From Methanoregulaceae archaeon (GTDB taxonomy: Archaea > Halobacteriota > Methanomicrobia > Methanomicrobiales > Methanospirillaceae): DNA of 7,631 bases. The stretch lies in NCBI GenBank assembly GCA_028679275.1, contig JAJRBV010000004.1, positions 1-7,631 of the forward strand, in the 5' to 3' direction. Position 1 is the stretch's first letter. Each line of letters begins with the position of its first letter. This document shows positions 1-5,445 of the stretch, one piece after another. A program made the translations under genes and the position numbers. The notes beneath the pieces were generated by a model, which ran no database searches, was not told the DNA's origin, and worked only from the letters and a program-made list of their open reading frames with translations.

Positions 1-117
1 ACCGGAGACAAGGGAGAGGGCACGCATCACTTCGATGGAGAGCCGGGCGATACCACGGCCGGCATCGTCCCTGGCCGCTTCTTTCACCACAACTTCGAAC
101 GTATCCTTATCTGCCAT
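1..117 (-). CDS. Cdc48/VAT-type AAA+ ATPase, N-terminal fragment (runs off the left edge)
   Basis: Only the first 39 codons are present, read leftward from an ATG at 117-115. The peptide begins MADKDTFEVVVKEAARDDAG and continues with RGIARLSIEVMRALSLVSG. The run of an acidic start, EA..RD.GRGIAR, then E.M..L.L..G matches the start of the double-psi-barrel N domain of archaeal Cdc48/p97 (VAT) proteins. Those are hexameric cytosolic unfoldases that feed substrates to the proteasome and remodel complexes. The AAA modules, Walker motifs and C-terminus lie outside the window, so the call rests on the N domain alone. No good Shine-Dalgarno site precedes the ATG, but a strong TATA box sits about 50 nt upstream. 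The gene is therefore probably transcribed on its own with a short leader. Confidence 0.82.
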   Translation of the reverse strand, partial: MADKDTFEVVVKEAARDDAGRGIARLSIEVMRALSLVSG

Positions 118-160
118 TTCTTTTCAACCCGGAACTACAGAGTTTACTAAAAGTTAGTGT

Positions 161-180
161 TTATTTATATATAAATATTT
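161..180 (-). promoter_or_regulatory. TATA box for the Cdc48-type gene
   Basis: On the minus strand this AT-only stretch contains TTTATATATAAATA (175-162), a near-ideal archaeal TATA box. It lies in the 79-nt gap between the cyclo-ligase stop codon and the Cdc48 start. A start site about 25 nt downstream would fall near position 146 and give a leader of about 29 nt. The box is nearly palindromic, but no gene starts rightward from it, so the minus-strand reading is preferred. Confidence 0.7.
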
Positions 181-196
181 CTTACGTGCCGGGACC

Positions 197-760
197 TTAT
201 CGGGGCTCAATAATGCCCTCTTCTGTGACAATGAGGTCCATTGCAACGTCATTTTCATCCCAGGGGATTTCAGGGACTTCCAGGCAGGAGAAAGCGATCC
301 CTATCTTTTTCATGTGGGGGTGGCAGGAAAGAAACCGGTCATAGTATCCGGCCCCGTATCCCAGCCGGTGCCCCTTCCTGTCAAAGGCGATCATAGGTAC
401 GATTACGAGGCTGATGTCTTCCGGGCTTGCGGGGATCTCGCAGTCCAGAGGCTCGGGGACAGAGAAGGTGCTCTCCACGAGGACAGAAGGATCGCGAAGA
501 TAGGAGAGGCGGAGCGTCCGGGTGTCACGCTCGATAATGGGTACGACCACCCCGGTTCCGCTGGTGAGCAGGGATGCGATCAGTCCGCGGGTGTCCACCT
601 CATGGGCTTTTGAGACATAGACAAGGATCGGGCTCTCCCCATTGATCACGCTCCGCAGGTGGCGCTCGATCATCAGGGAGTGGCGCTCAATCTCGTCACG
701 GGAGAGACTGCACCGGACCTCCTTTGCATGCTCCCGTAATTCCCGCTTCTCCCGGCTCAT
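197..760 (-). CDS. 5-formyltetrahydrofolate cyclo-ligase family protein (5-FCL/MTHFS)
   Basis: The 187-residue length is normal for this family, whose classical members convert 5-formyl-THF to 5,10-methenyl-THF using ATP. Visible signatures are the basic N-terminal K-x-x-L-R segment (residues 5-9), the core VPMIAFDRKGHRLGYGAGYYD (starting at 121, shown in part as GYGAGYYDR at 134-142), and the C-terminal ENDVAMDLIVTEEGII block (169-184), where ENDxxxD resembles the eukaryotic form. The usual GYGGGYYDR has Ala in place of the middle Gly. The gene follows thiC on the same strand after 63 nt. The ATG at 760 has no clear SD, only CACGG directly before it. Methanogens use methanopterin rather than folate as the main C1 carrier, so the substrate is uncertain. 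A 5-FCL-like paralogue family has been tied to thiamin metabolism, which would suit this neighbour. The family call is firm and the reaction is open. Confidence 0.85.
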   Translation of the reverse strand: MSREKRELREHAKEVRCSLSRDEIERHSLMIERHLRSVINGESPILVYVSKAHEVDTRGLIASLLTSGTGVVVPIIERDTRTLRLSYLRDPSVLVESTFSVPEPLDCEIPASPEDISLVIVPMIAFDRKGHRLGYGAGYYDRFLSCHPHMKKIGIAFSCLEVPEIPWDENDVAMDLIVTEEGIIEPR

Positions 761-807
761 CCGTGTAATACTATGGTGAAACCGACCAGATAAGGATGTG
801 GATCCGG

Positions 808-813
808 AAAAAA
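808..813 (-). terminator. Oligo-T tract just downstream of thiC
   Basis: On the minus strand a run of six T begins 10 nt after the thiC stop codon, preceded by no hairpin. Archaeal RNA polymerase can terminate at short U tracts, so partial termination between thiC and the cyclo-ligase gene is possible. The tract is short and isolated, and read-through is equally plausible. Confidence 0.3.
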
Positions 814-823
814 GATTGGGGTA

Positions 824-2098
824 TCAGAAGCTGAAATGCCGGTTCACGATTTTCAGGGCACAATAGTCCCCGCACATCGTGCAGCCGTCCGTGTCAGCCG
901 GCATCCGTTCAGCCCGGATCTGGCGGGCACGATCCGGGTTCATCGCGACGTGGAATTGTCGTTCCCAGTCAAGGTCACGGCGGGCATGGCCCATCTCGAG
1001 GTCGGCATCACGCTTTTTGAGCTTGATCATGTCTCCGACATGTGCGGCGATCCGTGAGCTGATGACCCCCTCAAAGACCTCCTCAACGGTGGGAAGCGCG
1101 AGATGCTCGGCCGGGGTGACATAACAGATGAAGTCAGCACCGTAGGAAGAGGACATTGCGGCGCCGATTGCAGCAACCCTGTCATCGTACCCGGGTGCAA
1201 TGTCGGTGACGAGCGGCCCGAGCATATAGAAAGGTTTCCTGTTTGTGACCCTCTTCTGGAGCACCACGTTTGCCTCTATCTCATCGAGCGGAATGTGCCC
1301 GGGCCCCTCGACAATCACCTGCACCCCGTCGGCATGGGCCTTGTCGGCAAGCTCGGCATTGATCAGGAGCTCCTGGACCGCTGCACGATCGGTTGCATCG
1401 TGCACCGCTCCGGCACGCATCCCGTTGCCCATCGAGAGGGTGACCTCGTGCTCCTTCATGATCTCGAGGAGGTAGTCAAACTCCGCGTAGAGCGGGTTCT
1501 CCTTCTCGTTATGGATCATCCATGCGGTCATGAATGCCCCGCCCCGTGAAACGAGCCCACCGTGTCTTCCCTGGTTCCGGAGTCGTTTCACCGTCTCCCA
1601 GTTTATCCCGGTATGGATGGCCATGAAGTTGGTCCCGAGCTTTGCCTGTTCTGCAGTAATCCGGAAGAGGTCGTCCTCTTTCATGTGCACCACGGCGCCA
1701 TCGTTGATGGCAGCCTCGATAAAGGCCTGGTAAAGCGGGACGCTCCCCACCGAGAGCGTGGTGTTTGCGATGACCTGCTTCCGGATCTCGGTGAAATCAC
1801 CACCGGTGGAGAGTTCCATGAGGGTATCGGCCCCCGCACGCTCGGCGGCCTTTGCCTTCTCCACTTCCATCGCGATGTCAACAATATCGGTGGAAGTGCC
1901 GATCGAGGCGTTCACTTTCGTCCGCAGCCCTTCGCCAATGCCGCAGATCTTCACCTTCCGGTATGGTGATACAGGGATGGTGATATGCCCTCCGGCTAAT
2001 CCCCGCCTGACAAAGTCCTCGGTCACGCCTTCCTGCCGGGCCACGATCCGCATCTCTTCGGTGATGACCCCGGACCTGGCATCGTCTACAATACTCAT
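824..2098 (-). CDS. thiC: Phosphomethylpyrimidine synthase ThiC (thiamin pyrimidine branch)
   Basis: ThiC is a radical SAM enzyme that rearranges aminoimidazole ribotide to HMP phosphate. At 424 residues this is the short form seen in archaea and some anaerobes, lacking the N-terminal extension of proteobacterial ThiC (about 600 residues). Visible motifs are KVNASIGTS (61-69), MELSTGGD (94-101), VEGPGHIP (263-270), TDIAPGYD (298-305), TPAEHLALP (328-336), and the C-terminal cluster motif with C406, C409 and C413. H268 and H332 are 64 residues apart, the same spacing as the metal-binding His pair of Caulobacter ThiC. The cysteine motif reads CX2CX3C, one residue shorter than the CX2CX4C described for bacterial enzymes. 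The ATG at 2098 lacks an SD and the mRNA may be nearly leaderless. A perfect inverted repeat 25-45 nt upstream is a candidate control site. The 5-FCL family gene follows. Confidence 0.96.
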   Translation of the reverse strand: MSIVDDARSGVITEEMRIVARQEGVTEDFVRRGLAGGHITIPVSPYRKVKICGIGEGLRTKVNASIGTSTDIVDIAMEVEKAKAAERAGADTLMELSTGGDFTEIRKQVIANTTLSVGSVPLYQAFIEAAINDGAVVHMKEDDLFRITAEQAKLGTNFMAIHTGINWETVKRLRNQGRHGGLVSRGGAFMTAWMIHNEKENPLYAEFDYLLEIMKEHEVTLSMGNGMRAGAVHDATDRAAVQELLINAELADKAHADGVQVIVEGPGHIPLDEIEANVVLQKRVTNRKPFYMLGPLVTDIAPGYDDRVAAIGAAMSSSYGADFICYVTPAEHLALPTVEEVFEGVISSRIAAHVGDMIKLKKRDADLEMGHARRDLDWERQFHVAMNPDRARQIRAERMPADTDGCTMCGDYCALKIVNRHFSF

Positions 2099-2279
2099 GT
2101 CTTCTTAGTGGGGGAAAAGACCTGATAAAGCCTCTTTTTATCATTTTGAGACTAAATTTTGCTTGTCTTCTTAACAAGTAAAGTTGATTTGCCTTTATGA
2201 AATATTTTTTTACAAGAGGAATCGGTCCCATTTTCAGGCCCCTTTCAATAGCTTGAATAAAAGCCCCTGCCCATTCACT
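2099..2279. promoter_or_regulatory. Divergent promoter region between thiC and the radical SAM gene
   Basis: This 181-nt AT-rich gap separates two divergent genes. For thiC (minus strand) candidate TATA elements are TGATAAAAAG (2143-2134) and CTTTATCA (2130-2123); both give a very short leader. For the rightward gene, CTTTATGAAATATT (2193-2206) or TTGAATAAAAG (2253-2263) could serve; the second would make a leaderless mRNA starting near the ATG at 2280. A seven-T run is at 2205-2211. No SD precedes either start codon. I see no RNA structure matching a thiamin riboswitch. Promoter choice is inferred from composition and spacing only. Confidence 0.5.
2123..2143. repeat. Perfect 7-bp inverted repeat upstream of thiC (possible operator)
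   Basis: TGATAAA (2123-2129) and TTTATCA (2137-2143) are perfect reverse complements separated by seven bases. The repeat starts 25 nt upstream of the thiC ATG and covers both candidate thiC TATA elements, so a bound protein would block the promoter. Archaeal thiamin genes are known to be controlled by ThiR-type regulators in several lineages, but I cannot say that this is a ThiR site. Confidence 0.45.
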
Positions 2280-3125
2280 ATGGAAACGGTGATCCGGGTG
2301 AAAGTCAATTATGGCGGTTTTGTGGACGCGAGCACCAAGGACTGGCCCGGACGGTCGGTCTGTACGGTTTTTCTCCGCGGGTGCCCGCTCCGGTGCTCAT
2401 ACTGCCACAACGCCGCCATACAGGCAGGGACCGATGAACGGGATATCGGAGATGTGATCAGCAGGATCGATGCCTCCCTCCTGCTTGTATCGGGGGTTAT
2501 TTTTTCCGGTGGCGAGCCGACCCTGCAGGGCGACGCGCTGATCGCCCTTGCCCGTGCAGCAAAGGAACGGGGACTCCTTGTCGGGCTCCAGACAAACGGC
2601 TATTTTCCCGACGTCCTTGCCCGCCTCATCGATGAACAGCTGGTGGACAGGATCGCGCTCGATTTCAAGACCCGCTGGGAAGGATACAGCAGGCGGATAG
2701 AAGGCTATGCCGGTGCTGCAGAAGAGGACTATTCCCGCCAGGCAGAGCGTTCGGTGGAGATCTGTGAGAAAGCCTGGCGGGACGGAAGGCTCCCCGAGTT
2801 TGAGATCGTGCTCACCCTCTTCTGGGGAAATGAAAAGGAGGTCCTTACGATTGCAGAGAACCTCCCCCGGGTGAATATCGTCCTCCAGCAGGGAATTAAA
2901 AAGAGGTTCTGGAAGGAATGGGAACTCTCCCCGAAGGTGAATGGAAAACCCTATAGTTCCGAGTCTGAAATCCGGGGAGACCGGCCCCCGCTCTCGTATG
3001 ATGAGCTTGCAAAGATCGGGGCCAGGATCACGAAACTGGGCCGGACCATAAAGATACGGACGACTGAGTGCGGGGAGGTGGTATATGAAAGTGATCGGAA
3101 TCGTGGGATTACCTGCCAGCGGTAA
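2280..3125 (+). CDS. Radical SAM protein, anaerobic ribonucleotide reductase activase type (NrdG-like)
   Basis: This is a 281-residue cytosolic [4Fe-4S] protein. Cysteines C35, C39 and C42 in RGCPLRCSYCHN form the CX3CX2C cluster motif, and SGGEPTLQ (76-83) is the SAM-binding GGE segment. Together with YGGFVDASTKDWPG (11-24) they match activases that install a glycyl radical on anaerobic ribonucleoside-triphosphate reductase (NrdD). The reductase is not in this window, so the partner is inferred from family. The reading frame is open back to an ATG at 2184, but the extra 32 residues (Lys/Phe/Asn-rich, AT-rich DNA) do not resemble the family, whose homology starts at METVIRVKVN, so I chose the ATG at 2280. 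The C-terminal 80 residues extend past the core. The end overlaps the next gene by 41 nt, which implies one transcript and translational coupling. Confidence 0.85.
   Translation: METVIRVKVNYGGFVDASTKDWPGRSVCTVFLRGCPLRCSYCHNAAIQAGTDERDIGDVISRIDASLLLVSGVIFSGGEPTLQGDALIALARAAKERGLLVGLQTNGYFPDVLARLIDEQLVDRIALDFKTRWEGYSRRIEGYAGAAEEDYSRQAERSVEICEKAWRDGRLPEFEIVLTLFWGNEKEVLTIAENLPRVNIVLQQGIKKRFWKEWELSPKVNGKPYSSESEIRGDRPPLSYDELAKIGARITKLGRTIKIRTTECGEVVYESDRNRGITCQR
3074..3080 (+). promoter_or_regulatory. Shine-Dalgarno site that fixes the start of the UPF0200 gene
   Basis: GGAGGTG is a full match to the archaeal SD consensus, four bases before the ATG at 3085. It lies inside the coding sequence of the upstream radical SAM gene and is the main reason for accepting a 41-nt overlap instead of a later start. 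Confidence 0.75.
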
Positions 3126-3639
3126 GGGGGAGTTCTCGCGCATCGCTGCCGGGATGGGCATCCCGGTCGTGGTGATGGGGGACGTGATCCGGGACGCTGT
3201 TCGCGCTGCCGGGCTCCCGGTGACGGACGAGAACCTCGGGAGCGTGGCAAACGCACTCCGTAAGGAAGGGGGCATGGCCGCCATAGCAGAACGCGCTCTT
3301 CCTGCAATCGAATCACTGAATGCAGCGGTGGTCCTTGTGGACGGGATCCGGGGTGATGCAGAGGTTGACGTATTCCGCGACCGGTTCCCCGGGTTTGTCC
3401 TTATCGGTGTGGATGCACCGTTTGCCATCCGGCTCTCCCGGCTTACCATGAGGGGAAGGGCGGACGATGTGCATGATGCCGCTGATCTCACCAACCGGGA
3501 TTCCCGGGAGATCTCATGGGGGCTCGGGCGGGCCCTTGCCCAGGCCGACCACCTTATCATGAACGAGTGGAGTATGAAGGAGTTTGAGCAGAAGGCGCGG
3601 CAGCTGCTCGAAGAGATCATGGAGGAACCATGCGCATAA
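3085..3639 (+). CDS. UPF0200-family P-loop nucleotide kinase-like protein
   Basis: This is a 184-residue P-loop protein with Walker A GLPASGKGE (8-16) at the very N-terminus, then MGDVIRDAVR (31-40), VDGIRGDAEVDVFR (85-98), an Arg-rich lid-like stretch RLSRLTMRGR (116-125), RDSREISWG (138-146) and ADHLIMN (154-160). The order resembles adenylate and dephospho-CoA kinases and matches the archaeal UPF0200 family, whose substrate is not known to me. Because Walker A begins at residue 8, any later start would destroy the nucleotide site, so ATG 3085 with its strong SD is secure. The 5' end overlaps the radical SAM gene by 41 nt and the 3' end overlaps the TIM-barrel gene by 10 nt. A kinase acting on a nucleotide or cofactor precursor is a reasonable guess, but the function is not shown by sequence. 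Confidence 0.85.
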   Translation: MKVIGIVGLPASGKGEFSRIAAGMGIPVVVMGDVIRDAVRAAGLPVTDENLGSVANALRKEGGMAAIAERALPAIESLNAAVVLVDGIRGDAEVDVFRDRFPGFVLIGVDAPFAIRLSRLTMRGRADDVHDAADLTNRDSREISWGLGRALAQADHLIMNEWSMKEFEQKARQLLEEIMEEPCA

Positions 3640-4403
3640 AGCCGTATTTCTCCTCATCGTCCAAAGTCTGGGATGATATCCACTGGGTATCAGGGATCGA
3701 GGAGACGGGATACGAGGGCTGGGAGATCGTTGCTGATGGCAGGTACCGGCTCGACAACCCTGATAATGTTGCCCGCATCGCTGACACTATCGGGTCACTC
3801 AGCCTGGGAATCAGTGTGCATGCCCCTTACGCGGACCTTAACCTTGCCACGCTCAACTACCCGATCTGGCGTGAGTCGGTCCGCCAGGTCTGCACCTGCA
3901 TCAGGCACGCATCGGACTGGACAGACCGGGTGACCATCCATCCCGGCTACCTCTCTCCGGTCGGAAAAATTATGCCTGACCGGGCCTGGCAGCAGCAGAA
4001 GGAAGCGCTTGCCGAGATTGGCACCGTGGCAACCGATCATTGCGTGCTGGCATGTCTCGAGAATATGATCGGGATCCGGGAGTTCCTCTGCCGGATGCCC
4101 GAGGAACTCACGGGAATGGTGGAAGGGATCGACGGGATTGGCATCACGATCGATATCGGCCATGCAAATACCGTAGGAAAAGTGCAGGAGTTCCTCCCCT
4201 ACCTCGCAGAAGCATCCCATCTCCATGTCCATGACAACCATGGAATCTCCGATGAACACCTCGCCTTAGGTGCCGGTACAATCGACTGGGATCTCGTCGG
4301 GAAGAGCATTGCCCGGGACTATACCGGGATTGTTGTTGTGGAGGGGCGGTCCCTTGAAGAGGGAAAGGCGAGCCTTCCGACCGTGAGGAGCTGGCAGCCA
4401 TGA
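3630..4403 (+). CDS. TIM-barrel protein of the endonuclease IV / sugar isomerase superfamily
   Basis: This 257-residue protein is of the AP-endonuclease-2 (xylose-isomerase-like) superfamily. Such genes are usually labelled sugar phosphate isomerase/epimerase. Metal-ligand candidates in order are H64 (VHAPY), H104 (IHPGY), E144 (CLENM), D175 and H178 (IDIGHAN), H199 (HVHDNHG), D208 and H210 (DEHLALGAG), and E238 (VVVEG). These nine line up with the trinuclear zinc ligands of endonuclease IV; the DxHxxLGxGxI pattern is especially close. Sugar isomerases of this fold need only one metal site. The chain is somewhat shorter than endonuclease IV (about 285 residues), so DNA-recognition loops may be reduced. 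The start is fixed by GGAGGA (3621-3626), three bases before the ATG, and by the 10-nt overlap with the kinase-like gene. The 3' end shares ATGA with the RNase Z gene. Superfamily is firm; activity is undecided. Confidence 0.8.
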   Translation: MRIKPYFSSSSKVWDDIHWVSGIEETGYEGWEIVADGRYRLDNPDNVARIADTIGSLSLGISVHAPYADLNLATLNYPIWRESVRQVCTCIRHASDWTDRVTIHPGYLSPVGKIMPDRAWQQQKEALAEIGTVATDHCVLACLENMIGIREFLCRMPEELTGMVEGIDGIGITIDIGHANTVGKVQEFLPYLAEASHLHVHDNHGISDEHLALGAGTIDWDLVGKSIARDYTGIVVVEGRSLEEGKASLPTVRSWQP

Positions 4404-5344
4404 GCGGGGAGACCCTCCAGGTATATTTCCTCGGAACAGCAGGAGCGCTTCCGACCCCGATGCGAAATCCCCCCTGTATCATGGTCAGGAGAGGATCTGA
4501 TACCCTCCTCTTCGATTGCGGTGAAGGGACCCAGCAGCAGATGATGCGCTCCCGGACAGGATTCCTTGTCGATGCCATCTTCGTAACCCACTGGCATGCC
4601 GACCATTTCCTCGGCATCGCGGGACTCGTGCAGACGCTCTCGTTCATGGGGAGAAAGGATCCGCTCCCGATCTACGGGCCGGCATGGGTGCATGAGGCGG
4701 TCTCTGCAATCCGGGCTCTCTCCCGTTTCAGTGTCAGGTTCCCCCTCTCGTCCGTCCAGATGGGGCATGGATCCGAGATACGGTTCAATGGGTACACGGT
4801 CAGGGCATTTGCGACCGATCATGGCATGGAGAGCATCGGCTACGTCCTTGCAGAAGATCCACGCCCGGGGAGGTTTAACAGGGAGCGTGCCATAACGCTC
4901 GGGGTCCCCCCCGGCCCTCTTTTCGGCCGTATCCAGCGTGGAGAGACGGTCTGTACCACAAAGGAAGGCGTCTCCGTCCATGTCAGCCCGGAAGACGTGA
5001 TGGGGCCGCCACGACCAGGGCGGACGATCGTATACACCGGGGATACCCGGCCTGTCCACCACCGCATCGCGGAGATCACCACCTCCCCCGATCTTCTTAT
5101 CCATGATGCAACATACGATGACGAGTGCCGGGACCGGGCGGCAGAGGTCTTCCATGCAACAGCGGGAGAGGCGGGAGAGGCTGCCCGGGTTCTGAAGGCC
5201 CGGATCCTGGCCCTTATCCATATCAGCTCCCGGTATCCATCGACTGCGGGACACATCAGGGATGCGACAAGGGAATTTTCCGGGACCGTGATCGCCCCGT
5301 CTGACCTGGAGCTTCTGGAACTGCCATTCCGGGATGATGACTGA
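4400..5344 (+). CDS. rnz: Ribonuclease Z (tRNA 3'-end processing)
   Basis: This is a 314-residue metallo-beta-lactamase-fold endonuclease that cuts the 3' trailer from pre-tRNA. Visible are FDCGEGTQQQM (38-48), the zinc motif THWHADH with H64, H66, D68 and H69, H141 (ATDHG), the flexible-arm segment LGVPPGPLFGRIQRGE (167-182), D215 in YTGDTRP, the HATAGEAGEAA helix (252-262, family HSTAxEA), and H274 in LIHISSRYP, the usual last zinc ligand. All expected catalytic residues are present and the length is typical of the short (ElaC) form. The start shares ATGA with the upstream stop codon, and GAGGAG (4385-4390) lies nine bases before it, so it is co-translated with the TIM-barrel gene. It is the last gene of the overlapping four-gene set. 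Confidence 0.95.
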   Translation: MSGETLQVYFLGTAGALPTPMRNPPCIMVRRGSDTLLFDCGEGTQQQMMRSRTGFLVDAIFVTHWHADHFLGIAGLVQTLSFMGRKDPLPIYGPAWVHEAVSAIRALSRFSVRFPLSSVQMGHGSEIRFNGYTVRAFATDHGMESIGYVLAEDPRPGRFNRERAITLGVPPGPLFGRIQRGETVCTTKEGVSVHVSPEDVMGPPRPGRTIVYTGDTRPVHHRIAEITTSPDLLIHDATYDDECRDRAAEVFHATAGEAGEAARVLKARILALIHISSRYPSTAGHIRDATREFSGTVIAPSDLELLELPFRDDD

Positions 5345-5392
5345 TCCTTCAAGCGGGATCATTCCATACAATGATAAGAAGTACCATCGAAT

Positions 5393-5406
5393 GTTTACCT
5401 GTAAAC
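5393..5406. repeat. Short inverted repeat in front of the DHH gene
   Basis: GTTTAC-CT-GTAAAC is a perfect inverted repeat with six-base arms and a two-base spacer, 39 nt before the ATG at 5446. It sits in the AT-richer 101-nt gap after rnz, where a promoter or leader would be expected, so it may be an operator. With a two-base loop it is unlikely to be an RNA hairpin. Chance occurrence is possible. Confidence 0.35.
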
Positions 5407-5436
5407 TTTGGCAACCGCACCAATCATATCCATACC

Positions 5437-5441
5437 GGTGA
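5437..5441 (+). promoter_or_regulatory. Shine-Dalgarno site deciding the DHH gene start
   Basis: GGTGA matches the core of the archaeal SD and ends four bases before the ATG at 5446. The frame is also open from an ATG at 5371, which has no SD. This favours the downstream start. Confidence 0.55.
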
Positions 5442-5445
5442 AAGT

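Noticed and set aside
2120..2126. ACCTGAT, a string found in TPP riboswitches, near thiC
   Set aside because: It is on the strand opposite to thiC, no CTGAGA or other conserved riboswitch segment accompanies it, and it is part of the TGATAAA inverted repeat region.
2184..2279. Extended start of the radical SAM gene at 2184
   Set aside because: The 32 extra residues come from AT-rich promoter-like DNA and do not resemble the family; homology begins at the ATG at 2280.
2397..3620. Minus-strand 407-codon open frame opposite the radical SAM and kinase genes
   Set aside because: Its product is Ser/Arg/Pro-rich low-complexity sequence without any family motif. The plus-strand genes carry clear motifs, so this is a shadow of high-GC codon use.
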